Shown: positions 7,953-17,490 of the stretch, one piece after another
How the letters are laid out: the number at the start of each line of letters is the position of its first letter
How positions within the stretch are numbered: the stretch's first letter is position 1
DNA from: a virus
Reading direction: 5' to 3' (one strand)
Length of the DNA: 24,247 nucleotides
Virus record (IMG/VR): IMGVR_UViG_3300032282_000114
Location: 1 to 24,247 of that record
Program-made: the position numbers and the translations under genes
Notes under the pieces: model-generated
What the model was told of the DNA's origin: nothing
The model's input: the letters and a program-made list of their open reading frames with translations, nothing else
Database searches by the model: none

Positions 7953-8933
7953 ATGGTAATGCCAATAGAAATCATTAGCAGAGCATTGAAGGACATTGGC
8001 GCATTAGAAGCTGGTGAGACACCTACGCCAGACGCGGCAGCAGATGCTTTTGATATGCTGAACGACCTTGTTGACCAATGGTCAAACGAAAACATGATGG
8101 TTTTCAACGTCACAGAAATTATCTTTCCTGTGATTTCTGGTCAAGTTCAATACAGCTTAGGCCCTTACCCACAAACGACAAACTTTATCGGTGCGTCATT
8201 CAATGGGTCTATTTCTGGCAACATTCTTACTGTTACTACGGTAAATTCTGGTGCTGTCGCGCAAGGTCAATTCTTGAGTGGAACTGGCATAACGTCAGGC
8301 ACAAAGATTACGGGAAGCATCACAGGCGGTGGCGGTAATGTTATCCAAGCGGGTACTTACCGAGTCAACATAAACCAAACAGTCGCTACAACCTCGATTA
8401 CAGCTAACTACCAAAAGCCATTAAACATTGATTCTGCTTTTGTTAGGGTAAACACTACTGCTAATGGACAGCCGATTCAAGGCGGTGGTTTGGATTACCC
8501 CATATCGGTATTGGCGTTGCAAGACTATCAGATGATTGGTTTAAAGACGCTAAATGGGCCTTGGCCTAAAGCGGTGTATTACAACCCTAATGAAGATTCT
8601 GGCAACTTGTTTCTGTGGCCCAACCCCGCACAGGGCGAGATGCACTTGTTTGCCAATACTTTGTTTATTCGGTATGGCTCACTAAACGAGTCCATTACTT
8701 TGCCACAAGGCTACTCAATGGCTCTCAGATGGTGTTTGGCAGAGCGTTTAATGCCTATGTATGGCAAAGCCTCACAGACCCAAATAGCGATGATTTCTCA
8801 GTACGCAGCGCAAGCAAAATCCACACTAAAACGCACCAATATGAGTCCGCTACAAGTGGCTCGTTATCCTGATGCCTTGCTAGTGAGCAAAGCCAAAGAT
8901 GCGGGCTGGGTGCTCACAGGTGGCTTTATCTAG
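7953..8933 (+). CDS. P22 gp4-like head-to-tail adaptor / head-completion protein
   Basis: A 326-residue protein. The N-terminal helical part ([12 protein letters not shown], about 7-18, then [16 protein letters not shown], about 31-46) and the C-terminal helical part ([17 protein letters not shown], about 256-272) fit the adaptor fold of P22 gp4 and HK97 gp6-like proteins, which bind below the portal and close the filled head. P22 gp4 has 166 residues; the excess here comes from a middle beta region and an inserted Gly/Thr-rich module at about 81-153. The module also occurs twice in the gp10-like protein downstream. Start at 7953 has AAGGA upstream; an ATG at 7959 is the alternative. The next virion gene is displaced by a homing endonuclease. 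Confidence 0.82.
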   Translation: MVMPIEIISRALKDIGALEAGETPTPDAAADAFDMLNDLVDQWSNENMMVFNVTEIIFPVISGQVQYSLGPYPQTTNFIGASFNGSISGNILTVTTVNSGAVAQGQFLSGTGITSGTKITGSITGGGGNVIQAGTYRVNINQTVATTSITANYQKPLNIDSAFVRVNTTANGQPIQGGGLDYPISVLALQDYQMIGLKTLNGPWPKAVYYNPNEDSGNLFLWPNPAQGEMHLFANTLFIRYGSLNESITLPQGYSMALRWCLAERLMPMYGKASQTQIAMISQYAAQAKSTLKRTNMSPLQVARYPDALLVSKAKDAGWVLTGGFI

Positions 8934-8959
8934 TACATTTTAGGCTAAATATAACTTAA

Positions 8960-9592
8960 ATGTATTACATATACACGCACATTAGAAACGATGTAAACGA
9001 GCCTTTTTATGTTGGAAAAGGCAAGGGGAAGCGTTGCGATTCTAAAAGGGGTCGTAATGAATATTGGCATAGGGTTGCTGATAAACATGGCTACCAAATA
9101 AAAATCGTTGCTGATAATTTAGACGAAGAATTAGCATTTTTGGCAGAAGCTGAATGTATCGACCTTTATAAACGCCTTGGATATAAATTAGTCAATATGA
9201 CCGATGGCGGTGAAGGCGCGTCTGGCTATCAACATACTGAAGAACACAAAGCCAAAATGGTTGGCAATGAATATTGGAAATTAGCCAAGACTAATGGTTT
9301 TTTGGGCAAAACTCATTCTGATGAACAAAAAGCCAAATGGACAGAATCTCGCAAAGGTACGCCAAGCCCGCGCAAGGGCGTAATTCTTTCTGATGAAATT
9401 AAACAAAAAATGAGTCAATCCAAAACTGGAAAACCTTTAAAAGCAAAAAGAGTTTTGTCAAACAATCAAGTGCGTGAAATTCGTATCTTATTGGACAGCA
9501 ACACAATCGCTTTTATTGCTAGACAGTTTGGCGTAGGTGAATCAACCATTCGCAGAGTTAGAGATGGCGAGCGTTACGGAGATGTAATTTAA
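8960..9592 (+). CDS. GIY-YIG homing endonuclease (NUMOD3 type)
   Basis: A 210-residue site-specific nuclease of the intron-free homing type. The GIY-YIG domain (about 1-85) shows YIY at 3-5, YVG at 17-19 followed by KGKGKR with Arg25, a Glu-rich helix ([10 protein letters not shown], 56-65) supplying the likely catalytic Glu, and NMTDGGEG (79-86). Three NUMOD3-like DNA-binding stretches follow: [22 protein letters not shown] and [18 protein letters not shown]-terminal helix-turn-helix (about 167-202, [15 protein letters not shown]) completes it. All parts are intact. It has no obvious ribosome site and lies exactly between two virion genes. Its last codons contain the GGAG that should serve the next gene and its TAA overlaps that gene's ATG. 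Visibly more A-rich and Lys-rich than its neighbours, consistent with recent arrival. Confidence 0.92.
   Translation: MYYIYTHIRNDVNEPFYVGKGKGKRCDSKRGRNEYWHRVADKHGYQIKIVADNLDEELAFLAEAECIDLYKRLGYKLVNMTDGGEGASGYQHTEEHKAKMVGNEYWKLAKTNGFLGKTHSDEQKAKWTESRKGTPSPRKGVILSDEIKQKMSQSKTGKPLKAKRVLSNNQVREIRILLDSNTIAFIARQFGVGESTIRRVRDGERYGDVI
9578..9581 (+). promoter_or_regulatory. Ribosome binding site for the gp10-like gene, inside the endonuclease gene
   Basis: GGAG lies 10 bases before the ATG at 9592 and within the final codons of the homing endonuclease. The virion gene's translation signal is thus now part of the mobile gene. Confidence 0.6.
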
Positions 9593-11592
9593 TGCCTGAT
9601 TTTGGCTTTGTCGGCCCAAGTTACGAAACACCTAGCATCTACCAAGATTCGCAGGAGTGCATCAATTTCTTTCCAGAAGTTGACGCTATGAAGCAGCCTG
9701 GCACTCGCGGTGTGGTGGCTCTTTACCCTACGCCTGGTCTGACCGCACAGGTCGTATTGCCTAACCAGCAAGAAGTGCGCGGTATGCGTACCTTGTCGGG
9801 TGGAACTACGATGATTGCGGTGTGTGGCCCTTATGTCTACGCGCTGACTTCTAACCTAGTACCGTCAGTTATTGGCACTTTAAATTCCAGTTCTGGGATT
9901 GTAAAAATTAGCGATAACGGCATAAACGTCTATATTGTTGATGGGGCTTATCGGTATACATGGTACATATCTAGCCCTGCTACGGCTGTATTTACCGCAT
10001 CTACAAGCGGTACAACGCTTACTGTTAGCTCTGTGTCTAGTGGCACTTTAGCGGTTGGGCAGTCTTTGTATGGTGTTGGTGTATTAGCTGAAACCGTGAT
10101 TACTGCGCTAGGCTCTGGGTCAGGTGGTGCTGGTACTTACACGATTAACCGAAGCCAGACAGTAGCTGCCGAGAGCATGAATTCGGCTACTGTTGGCGCT
10201 ACATTTACCGCGACTATTGCAGGCACTACATTAACTGTTTCTGCGATAGCGTCAGGTGCTTTACATCTTGGGCAAACCATTCAAGGCGCAGGCGTTACGC
10301 TTGGTTCAATTATTAAAGCATTTGGAACGGGTACGGGTGGTGCTGGCACTTATACATTAAGTACATCTAGCACAGTCGCTGCTGGTGTAACGATGTATGG
10401 CATCAATTTCTCTGTTTTGCCGTCTACGGATGGTGCGTTTTCTGGGGCTAATACAGTAGATATTATTGATAACTACTTTGTATATAACAACCCAACAACC
10501 CAACAATGGGGTGCTAGTGACTTACTTTCGCCTATATCACCGACTACCAGTTACGGGTTAAAAGACGGTGCGCCTGACGATTTAATTGCTTTGATTGTTG
10601 ACCACAGAGAAGTCTATTTAATGGGTGAGGCTTCATCTGAAGTTTGGACAGACATTGGTGCTGTGCCGTTTCCGTTCCAGAGAATACCAGGCACTTCAAC
10701 CCAACACGGTATTGCAGCGCCCTTTTCGGTGTATCGCTTTGGTGATTCCTTTGCCTATGTATCAAGAAACAGCCGTGGTCAAGCCCAAGTCATGCAAATG
10801 AAGGGCTACACACCGACCCGTATTTCTACCCATGCCGTTGAGAATTCCCTAACTGGTCAGTACATAGACGATGCGATTGCTTGGACATATCAGCTTGAAG
10901 GGCATGAAATCTATGTGGTTACATTCCCTACGATAAACCTGACTTGGTGCTATGACCTTGCGTCTGGGATGTGGCACAAGTGGCTATATACCGCCTCAGA
11001 CAATACATATCAACGACATAGGGGTAACTGCTGTGCTTTGTTTCAGGGCATGGTGCTTGTTGGCGATTACTCCAACGGCAAGATTTACGAACTAAGCAAA
11101 ACCCATTACACAGATGATGGTCAGAACATCCGCAGATTGCGTAGAGCGCCTCACTTAGTTGCTGACTTTCAAAGACAGTATTTTGATGAGTTTCAGATTC
11201 AGTTCCAGCCTGGCGTGGGAACTACGGGTTTATCACGCACGACTGTTGTAGTAGCGCCAGCGCCTAACCCTGACCCTTACTATATTTATCCTAACGCTAC
11301 GCTGACGATTGGCCCACTAGAAATCTTCACCATTGGTAACGCTACTGGTGGTGTGGTGATTTCATCAACTACAACCAGTCCACAAGCAATGCTTAGATGG
11401 TCAAACGATGGCGGTTCTACTTGGTCAAACGAGTTTTGGACACCGATTGGCGCATTGGGCAAGTACACAAATCGCGCTATCTGGAGGCGATTAGGTACGG
11501 CTAGGGATAGAGTATTTGAGGTGTCAATGACTGACCCTGTAAATGCGGTGATTGTGTCGGCTAACCTAAAATCTAGTGCTGGAGAGAATTGA
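9592..11592 (+). CDS. P22 gp10-like packaged-DNA stabilization protein
   Basis: A 666-residue head-closure/tail-hub protein of the P22 gp10 family (Phage_stabilise), which binds beneath gp4 and holds packaged DNA. The N-terminus (GPSYETPS then [11 protein letters not shown], about 8-31; TPGL near 47) and the beta-propeller-like body (DNYFVYNN, about 293-300; [11 protein letters not shown]-x-x-P-F-x-x-I-P-G; [15 protein letters not shown]) fit the family. P22 gp10 is 472 residues; the surplus is mainly two tandem Gly/Thr-rich beta modules at about 133-200 and 203-270 inserted into the N-terminal part. The ATG overlaps the endonuclease stop. Its own stop overlaps the next start. Confidence 0.87.
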   Translation: MPDFGFVGPSYETPSIYQDSQECINFFPEVDAMKQPGTRGVVALYPTPGLTAQVVLPNQQEVRGMRTLSGGTTMIAVCGPYVYALTSNLVPSVIGTLNSSSGIVKISDNGINVYIVDGAYRYTWYISSPATAVFTASTSGTTLTVSSVSSGTLAVGQSLYGVGVLAETVITALGSGSGGAGTYTINRSQTVAAESMNSATVGATFTATIAGTTLTVSAIASGALHLGQTIQGAGVTLGSIIKAFGTGTGGAGTYTLSTSSTVAAGVTMYGINFSVLPSTDGAFSGANTVDIIDNYFVYNNPTTQQWGASDLLSPISPTTSYGLKDGAPDDLIALIVDHREVYLMGEASSEVWTDIGAVPFPFQRIPGTSTQHGIAAPFSVYRFGDSFAYVSRNSRGQAQVMQMKGYTPTRISTHAVENSLTGQYIDDAIAWTYQLEGHEIYVVTFPTINLTWCYDLASGMWHKWLYTASDNTYQRHRGNCCALFQGMVLVGDYSNGKIYELSKTHYTDDGQNIRRLRRAPHLVADFQRQYFDEFQIQFQPGVGTTGLSRTTVVVAPAPNPDPYYIYPNATLTIGPLEIFTIGNATGGVVISSTTTSPQAMLRWSNDGGSTWSNEFWTPIGALGKYTNRAIWRRLGTARDRVFEVSMTDPVNAVIVSANLKSSAGEN

Positions 11593-11828
11593 TGGCTACT
11601 GGCATTTCAAACACCTCACAGCTAAACCCATACCCACAGTCTGAATTCCTTGATGGACAGACTAAAAGACCGACACGGGCTTGGCAACAGTTCTTTTTGA
11701 ACTTGCTGAACTTTTCTAGCGCAGCGACTGCAACGGCTGGAAGTGCGACTTTGCCAGCAAATCCTGTTGGTTTTATCAACATCACGATAAATGGGGTGGC
11801 TTACAAAGTCCCCTATTACAATCAGTAA
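11592..11828 (+). CDS. Small conserved-type phage protein after the gp10-like gene
   Basis: A 78-residue protein starting [11 protein letters not shown] chose the ATG at 11592 (overlapping the previous TGA, with GGAGAG about 7 bases upstream) rather than a TTG one codon earlier. The middle has an amphipathic helix (TRAWQQFFLNLLNFSS, about 27-42). The end (GFINITINGVAYKVPYYNQ) resembles a short tail I recall from small phage proteins and fibre ends. It occupies the place of the P22 gp26 tail needle but is too short and lacks a long coiled coil, so equivalence is not supported. Confidence 0.78.
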   Translation: MATGISNTSQLNPYPQSEFLDGQTKRPTRAWQQFFLNLLNFSSAATATAGSATLPANPVGFINITINGVAYKVPYYNQ

Positions 11829-11839
11829 AAGGAAATAAT

Positions 11840-13498
11840 ATGGCTATCGGTGGCTCAGACTCAGCATTACAGACGCAACTTAAAAACCTATATACGTCTA
11901 ATTTAGACCCTAATATAGTTAAAAACACGCCTACAAGTTTACCGAAGGCTAAACCAATTACTCAGATGGTCTATGAGGGCGCAACTGAGGATAACCCTTA
12001 TGGAACTGGTAGAAGAATTAGCCAACAAGTAGATATTGGCCCAGACTTTACTGGTTTAACGCCTGATAGAAACGCTGTTGGTGGAGAAGAAACACTTACA
12101 TATCGCAAACCAGTTTCTCCTTACATTGACGCTGTTTATGATGATTCTGGAAGGCTAACTGGTTACGAAGGAAACAACAACGCATATCTAACTGACCAAA
12201 GTTATGTGCATGGTTCTTTTGATACAAGTGGTAAAGCAAACCCTGTATACAGAACTAAGAGCGCTGGTGGATTCTTCCAAGGTCAGTTACCAGCAATGAT
12301 TGCATTGGCAGCGGCTGCGTATGGCTTGCCTGGCGTTAAAGAGGCGGTTGGTGCTGCGCCCGCTATCGGTGCTGCGCCTGTTGGCGGTGCTGTTGCTAGT
12401 GGCGTTACTGGAAGTGGATTGACAGCGGCACAAATAGCTGCAAATACTGCTGCTGCTAGTTCAGTAGAAGCATCACAGCTTGCTGGTCTAGCGGGAAGTC
12501 AATTAGGTGGTCAAATCGCTGCTGGTACTCTTGGCGCAACGGCATTAAATGCTTTAGGGCCTACTGCTGCTGAAGCGGCTGCTGCTACTAAAGCGGCTGC
12601 TGCTGTAGAGGCTTCTCAACTTGCTGGTCTAGAGGGTAGCACTTTAGGTGGAGAAATTGCTGCTGGTACTGTTGGTGCTACGGCTGCGGCTGCAAAAGCG
12701 GCTGAAGCGGCAGCGACTGCAAAAGCTGGAACTGGTTTGTCAGACCTTTTAACGCCTGCAAACGCACTTATTGGTAAAGTTTTATTAGATGCTGCTGGTG
12801 GAACAAAAACTGTTGATGCTATTAAAACTTCTGCTGCAACACAGCAAGCGGCTGCTGATGCGTCTAGAAATGATTTGTTGGGGCTTTATACCGCACAACA
12901 AGGCTATCAACGCCCGTACATGGCAACTGGCACTAATGCTTTAAGCAATTTAGGCGCATTGGGAACTGGTACATACCAAATGTACGATGAAAAGGGTAAT
13001 CCAACTGGCACTGGCACAGGCTCTGGTTATTTACAACACCAGTTTGATGCGTCTGACTTAGCAAAAGGATTAGCGCCTAACTATGACTTCATGCTTCAGC
13101 AAGGTCAAATGGCTAACCAACGTGCCGCTAATATGGCTGGTGGAGGCTTTGGTGGCAATGCGCTACAAGGTTTAAATCGTTACACGCAAGACTACGCAGG
13201 AAATGCTTACCAAAATGCGTTTACTAATTACCAAACTCAACGGCAAAACATTTTTGGTGATTTGACAAAACTTGCTGATATTGGTCAAGGCGCTACAAAT
13301 CAACTAGCTAAAACAAGTGATGTATACGGTACTAACTTGACTAATTTGAATGTCGGAAATGCCGCAGCGCAAGCAGCAGCACAAGTCGCAGCCGCCCAAC
13401 AAGCTGGCACTAACTTGTCGAATGTTGGCAATACTGCTGTCGCGGCTGCTTTGTTAAATCAAAACCCAAACATTGCAAAAGTTAATGTCAATGTTTAA
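11840..13498 (+). CDS. DNA ejection/transfer protein (P22 gp7-like C-terminal half)
   Basis: A 552-residue internal virion protein. The N-terminal 140 residues are polar. Residues about 150-300 are extremely Ala/Gly-rich, with a hydrophobic segment (LPAMIALAAAAYGL, 150-163) and two copies of VEASQLAGL-x-GS-x-LGG-x-IAAGT (209-234, 256-281). The C-terminal half (about 335-552) has the pattern of P22 gp7-type DNA transfer proteins: YTAQQGYQRPYMATGTNAL, then a FDASDLAKGLAPNYDF block, QRAANMAGGGFGGN and GLNRYTQDYAGNAYQNAF, ending in a long Ala/Gln helix. Such proteins leave the capsid first and help form a conduit through the cell envelope. AAAGGAA precedes the ATG. Confidence 0.8.
   Translation: MAIGGSDSALQTQLKNLYTSNLDPNIVKNTPTSLPKAKPITQMVYEGATEDNPYGTGRRISQQVDIGPDFTGLTPDRNAVGGEETLTYRKPVSPYIDAVYDDSGRLTGYEGNNNAYLTDQSYVHGSFDTSGKANPVYRTKSAGGFFQGQLPAMIALAAAAYGLPGVKEAVGAAPAIGAAPVGGAVASGVTGSGLTAAQIAANTAAASSVEASQLAGLAGSQLGGQIAAGTLGATALNALGPTAAEAAAATKAAAAVEASQLAGLEGSTLGGEIAAGTVGATAAAAKAAEAAATAKAGTGLSDLLTPANALIGKVLLDAAGGTKTVDAIKTSAATQQAAADASRNDLLGLYTAQQGYQRPYMATGTNALSNLGALGTGTYQMYDEKGNPTGTGTGSGYLQHQFDASDLAKGLAPNYDFMLQQGQMANQRAANMAGGGFGGNALQGLNRYTQDYAGNAYQNAFTNYQTQRQNIFGDLTKLADIGQGATNQLAKTSDVYGTNLTNLNVGNAAAQAAAQVAAAQQAGTNLSNVGNTAVAAALLNQNPNIAKVNVNV
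12464..12682 (+). repeat. Two 26-codon repeats in the ejection protein
   Basis: Codons 209-234 (12464-12541) and 256-281 (12605-12682) encode VEASQLAGL-x-GS-x-LGG-x-IAAGT-x-GAT with only four or five replacements, separated by an Ala-rich spacer. The DNA differs at third positions. Confidence 0.85.
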
Positions 13499-13510
13499 TA
13501 AGGATAAATA

Positions 13511-14944
13511 ATGGCTGACTTTTATACAAATTATCCTGCACCACAAAAGCCCATGACCTTGGGCGAGATGCTCAACATGGCTAGTGGTGTTCAACAATAC
13601 CAGCAAGCGCAACAGATGAATCCTTTGGCTTTGCAAAGAGCGCAACAGGAAGTTGAGCAAGCAAGGCAAATCAACCCACTGGCTTTGCGTCAAAAGCAAG
13701 CGGAAACTACGTTAGCGGAAGATACATTACAACCTAAGATTCAACAACAACAAACTATTACCGAAAAAGGTCAGTTTGAATTTGAATCTAAAAAAGCTGA
13801 TAAAAGCCGAGAAATTATTAGTGCTTTGGCTCAAAGTCCAGCATTTCGTAGTGGTAATCGCAATGAAATGATTAAAGAACTTTCTGATACACATGAAGAA
13901 TTATTACGTTCTAAAATTCCACCACAAGAAGCCTTGTTAGCAATGTCTGCGCTTACTAGCAAAGTAATGCAAGACCCAAAAAGCGCTGTTTTATTTTTGG
14001 AAAATTATGTTCGTCAAAGTGTAAGCCCAGAGTCTCGTCTAAGCCTACAAACGCCTCAACTTACTATCCAAGCGGGTGCGCCAGCAACATTTACATCTGG
14101 AACAAGCACATTAGCGCCAGCAAACATAGCGGGACAACCGCCTATGCCTCAACAGCCACAGCAAGTGATGCCCCAACAAGGTGTGCCTCAAGGTATGCCC
14201 CAACAACCGCCCCAGCAAGCCCCACAGCAACCGCCACAAGGCGTAACGCCAACGCAAATGTCGTTGCAGTACCCAGTGCGCAGGGCTGGCGATATTCGCC
14301 CATTAGCGCCTAATGAAGCCGTTGATACAGAAAAAGGCGTGGCATACAGAAACGCTTTAACAACCCGTCAAACAGATTTAGCAGCATCACGTAGAAACCT
14401 TGATGAAGTTATACAGCAAGCAGCGCAGATTTCTAAAGAAGATTTGTTTTCAAGCGGTGTATTAGGCGCAGTTACTCGAACCGTTAAAGGTTGGGCGGGT
14501 GACCCTAAATATAAGCAACTTAGCAAAGATTTGGCTAATGTGCAGATTTCAAACATTCAAGCTCAAGGCGGTTCTTTAGATACTGTTGCTGGTCAACATT
14601 TAACCAAAATGGCGAATGGTGATGAGACATATCCACCAGATGTATTGACTAACATCGCTAGAAGAACCTATGCTGATTTGACTAACTTGGATATGCAAGC
14701 CACGGCAGCGTCTAAGTTTGCACAAAAATATGGCGATAGCAACTTAAATTCTTTCAAGCGTACATGGTCTTCTAACGCTGACTCTAAAGTGTTTGAAGCC
14801 ATGAGCATTTTTGAAAATGTAAAAGACCCTAAAAAAGCCAAAGAAGAAATAGACAAGTTGCTTGGTGATAACCCACAGCAACGCCAACAGTTCTTCAATA
14901 AATACAATAACATTAAGAAATTAACAGCCACAGGGGAACTCTGA
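13511..14944 (+). CDS. Internal virion / DNA ejection-type protein with Gln-Pro linker
   Basis: A 477-residue protein not recognised by family. The N-terminal half is helical and Gln-rich (QQYQQAQQMNPLALQRAQQ, about 28-46, with MNPLALQ/INPLALR repeated), suggesting a coiled coil. Residues about 209-248 form a disordered Pro-Gln linker (MPQQPQQVMPQQ type). The C-terminal half (about 250-477) is helical with conserved-looking stretches (GGSLDTVAGQHLTKMANG; NSFKRTW) and a charged end. It lies between two other large internal proteins, where P22 has gp20, so an ejection-protein role is likely. AAGGA precedes the ATG; the stop overlaps the next start. Confidence 0.72.
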   Translation: MADFYTNYPAPQKPMTLGEMLNMASGVQQYQQAQQMNPLALQRAQQEVEQARQINPLALRQKQAETTLAEDTLQPKIQQQQTITEKGQFEFESKKADKSREIISALAQSPAFRSGNRNEMIKELSDTHEELLRSKIPPQEALLAMSALTSKVMQDPKSAVLFLENYVRQSVSPESRLSLQTPQLTIQAGAPATFTSGTSTLAPANIAGQPPMPQQPQQVMPQQGVPQGMPQQPPQQAPQQPPQGVTPTQMSLQYPVRRAGDIRPLAPNEAVDTEKGVAYRNALTTRQTDLAASRRNLDEVIQQAAQISKEDLFSSGVLGAVTRTVKGWAGDPKYKQLSKDLANVQISNIQAQGGSLDTVAGQHLTKMANGDETYPPDVLTNIARRTYADLTNLDMQATAASKFAQKYGDSNLNSFKRTWSSNADSKVFEAMSIFENVKDPKKAKEEIDKLLGDNPQQRQQFFNKYNNIKKLTATGEL

Positions 14945-16947
14945 TGGATGAATTAGGTGCATTGATTCTTGGCGAAAGACCCAAAGAAAAAGGGTCAGAC
15001 ATTGTTGCGCCTAACAAAAGCAGAAACACAGGAAAAAACCCACAACTGCAACCAGAGCCAGACAGACCTGACGAACTGGGTAGTTTGATACTTGGTAGCG
15101 CACCAGCGCCTACGCAACAAGCCTTACAAAAGCCTAGTTCATTCCGTGGCAATGTTGGCGAAGCGTTAACTAAAGCGTTTCAAATGAAACAAGCCATGCC
15201 TGCAACTGCGGCTGCTGGACTTGATGTGCTTGCTGGCGGTCTTGCTGGGGTGGCTCAACTGCCTGCCTATATTGCTGGCAGAGCGTTTGGCCTAAGCGAT
15301 GTAGAAGCAGAACGCGCAGCATCTAAAGTCCCACAGCAACTAGCACAACCTTTTGGTCGCATGACAGGATTGGCACAAACGCCAGCCTATCAGCAATCAT
15401 TTCCTACACAAGCAGCAGAGAAGGTTAGTCAACTTGTACAACAAAATGTTGTTGAACCTATTGCCGAAAGAACTGGTTTAAGCCCGATTGATGTTGGACA
15501 AGGCGTTAATGCTGCAATGTTGGCTGCACCTATGGCTGCTAGACCTATTGCTAGGGGCTTGGCAGAGGCTAAAGCAGCGTTGCCTACTGTGCGTGTTGAA
15601 ACTGTCGGTAAGCCTAGCGGTATGCAATCAGGCGGTGCGGCTGCTACTACCAACAAAGCAACTTTAGATGCAGCCCTTGCTGAAATAAAGAACCCAGAAT
15701 TAAAAGCCCAACTTGCTAAAGAAAACCCTGCCAGTATTGACCCTAAAGCGTTAGAGCGCTATGTTGATGCTGACAGCGTAGGCGTTCAGTTAATGAAAGG
15801 TCAAGCAACGCAAGACCCTAATTTAATTTCTTTTGAGCGCAATGTAAGAGGCCAAGACCCAAGGTTAGTTGAAAGACTAAATCAGCAAAACAAAGCCTTG
15901 CAAGAAAAGGTAGGCGAAGTAAAAGAAAAGTCTGCCCCAGATGTATTTGCCCCTGACTATGTGGCTAATGCTGAAGGCGCAATGGAGTTTATTGGCAACA
16001 AAATCAAACAGAACGAAACTTCTGTTGGCGAAGCATATAAAGCATTAGATGACTTTGGTGCTGGAAAGATTGAAGTTGATAGCAAAACCTTTGGTGAAAA
16101 AGCTATAAAAGCGTTGTCAGAAAAAGAAGATATAGACTTTTTGCCTTCCATAATTAAATCAAAGATTGATTCTTATGTTGGTGGCAAACCAATGAACTTT
16201 GCCCAATACGAGAATCTACGCACTCAGATTGCTAGGGAAACCCGTAAAGCACAAAAAGCAGATGATGGCAACGCTGTCCATGCCTTGACTTTGGTGCGTG
16301 GTGAACTAGAAAAACTGCCTTTGATTGGCGAAACAGTAGAAGCTAAAGCGCTTGCTGACAAAGCTAGGTCAACGGCTAAAGCTGAGTTTGATTTGTTAAA
16401 CCGTGATAGCCCTAACTACAACAAAGTTTATGCTGATTTAGTTAACGGTAAGACAGACACCAAAGACTTTATCCAAAGTGCTGTTTTGCGGTCTAAGAAC
16501 AAAGACTTTGCCAAAACAATGGAATTGTTTGATGACCCAACTGCCAAACAACATTTACGCGCTGGCGCTTTAGACATCATTATTAAAGATTCAACGGATG
16601 CAAGCGGAAAGTTTAAGCCTGCTGCTTTTGCTAAAGCCATAGACAATTTAGATGTAAACAAGAAACTAGATGTTTTGTTTGGCGAAGAAGCGCAAACTTT
16701 GCGTAAGATTGCCAGAACTGGTCAACTTGTTGAGGCTCGACCCGCAGGCGCATTTGTAAATGAATCAAACACAGCCACAGCATTGGCGGCTCAGTATGGC
16801 AAGAAACTAGCAGAGCAAATTCCTGTTGTGGGCAGATTTGTAGAGCCTGCTCGTCAAGTGCTGGCAGAGCGTCAAGCTAAAAAAGCAGTCGAAGAATCAT
16901 TGCGCCCTGGCGCTGGCGTAAAAATTAAAGACATAGGAAAACAATAA
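14944..16947 (+). CDS. Large internal virion / DNA ejection-type protein
   Basis: A 667-residue protein in the position of P22 gp16. Visible parts: a short motif DELG(A/S)LILG repeated at residues 2-10 and 43-51 within a polar N-terminus; a hydrophobic/amphipathic stretch (about 78-110, with LDVLAGGLAGVAQLPAYIAG); an Ala-rich region (about 180-210); then a long charged, mostly helical body to the end. No lytic transglycosylase or peptidase motif is visible. P22-type ejection proteins are membrane-active helical proteins, which fits the hydrophobic N-terminal third. The start overlaps the previous TGA and the TAA overlaps the next ATG. Confidence 0.72.
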   Translation: MDELGALILGERPKEKGSDIVAPNKSRNTGKNPQLQPEPDRPDELGSLILGSAPAPTQQALQKPSSFRGNVGEALTKAFQMKQAMPATAAAGLDVLAGGLAGVAQLPAYIAGRAFGLSDVEAERAASKVPQQLAQPFGRMTGLAQTPAYQQSFPTQAAEKVSQLVQQNVVEPIAERTGLSPIDVGQGVNAAMLAAPMAARPIARGLAEAKAALPTVRVETVGKPSGMQSGGAAATTNKATLDAALAEIKNPELKAQLAKENPASIDPKALERYVDADSVGVQLMKGQATQDPNLISFERNVRGQDPRLVERLNQQNKALQEKVGEVKEKSAPDVFAPDYVANAEGAMEFIGNKIKQNETSVGEAYKALDDFGAGKIEVDSKTFGEKAIKALSEKEDIDFLPSIIKSKIDSYVGGKPMNFAQYENLRTQIARETRKAQKADDGNAVHALTLVRGELEKLPLIGETVEAKALADKARSTAKAEFDLLNRDSPNYNKVYADLVNGKTDTKDFIQSAVLRSKNKDFAKTMELFDDPTAKQHLRAGALDIIIKDSTDASGKFKPAAFAKAIDNLDVNKKLDVLFGEEAQTLRKIARTGQLVEARPAGAFVNESNTATALAAQYGKKLAEQIPVVGRFVEPARQVLAERQAKKAVEESLRPGAGVKIKDIGKQ

Positions 16948-17489
16948 TGGCAGTCAATCTCTCACCCATTGGTAACGGCTTTCAGTTCTTTACCACCACA
17001 GGCATACCCCTAGCGGGTGGGTATATCTATACCTATCAGGCTGGCTCGACAACGCCTTTAAGCACCTATACAACGGTTACTGGCACGATTGCTAACACCA
17101 ATCCCATCCAGTTAGGAACGGATGGCAGACCGCCACAAGAAATCTGGCTAACAAGCGGTTCTTCATATAAGTTTGTGCTGACAGACTCTACTAACGCTGT
17201 GATTGCAACCTATGACAACCTTTACGGAATTATTGGTACAACGCCTGCTGTTAGTGCAGTTCCTTCTGGCGGCATTATTATGTGGTCTGGCAGTATTGGT
17301 TCAATACCTACTGGTTACTACATTTGTGATGGCACAAACGGCACTCCTGATTTGCGTGACCGCTTTGTTGTGGGTGCTGGAAACACCTATGCTGTCGGTA
17401 ATACTGGCGGTTTTACTTCTGCTGTGACTTCAAACGTAGGCACAAACCTACCTCTGTACTACGCACTTGCGTTTATTCAGAAGTCCTAA
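16947..17489 (+). CDS. Tail protein with head-binding-like N-terminus and collar-like C-terminus
   Basis: A 180-residue protein. The N-terminal 90 residues (GGYIYTYQAGSTTPLSTYT; NPIQLGTDGRPPQEIWL; YKFVLTDSTNAVIATYDNL) have the pattern of the P22 tailspike head-binding domain, which docks spikes on the tail hub. The second part (PSGGIIMWSGSIGSIPTGYY, then ICDGTNGTPDLRDRFVVGAG, about 106-144) matches the phage tail collar / microcystin-dependent protein motif. It is therefore probably a short tail fibre or an adaptor on which longer fibres sit. It lacks a large receptor-binding or hydrolase domain, unlike the 666-residue P22 tailspike. The start is in a TAATG overlap. Confidence 0.82.
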   Translation: MAVNLSPIGNGFQFFTTTGIPLAGGYIYTYQAGSTTPLSTYTTVTGTIANTNPIQLGTDGRPPQEIWLTSGSSYKFVLTDSTNAVIATYDNLYGIIGTTPAVSAVPSGGIIMWSGSIGSIPTGYYICDGTNGTPDLRDRFVVGAGNTYAVGNTGGFTSAVTSNVGTNLPLYYALAFIQKS

Positions 17490-17490
17490 G

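Noticed and set aside
8078-8338. 86-codon plus-strand frame inside the gp4-like gene
   Set aside because: Cys/Arg/Trp-rich out-of-frame translation, no start context, fully inside a recognised gene.
11592-11828. P22 gp26 tail-needle equivalent
   Set aside because: The position fits, but 78 residues without a long heptad-repeat coiled coil cannot form a needle; left as unknown.
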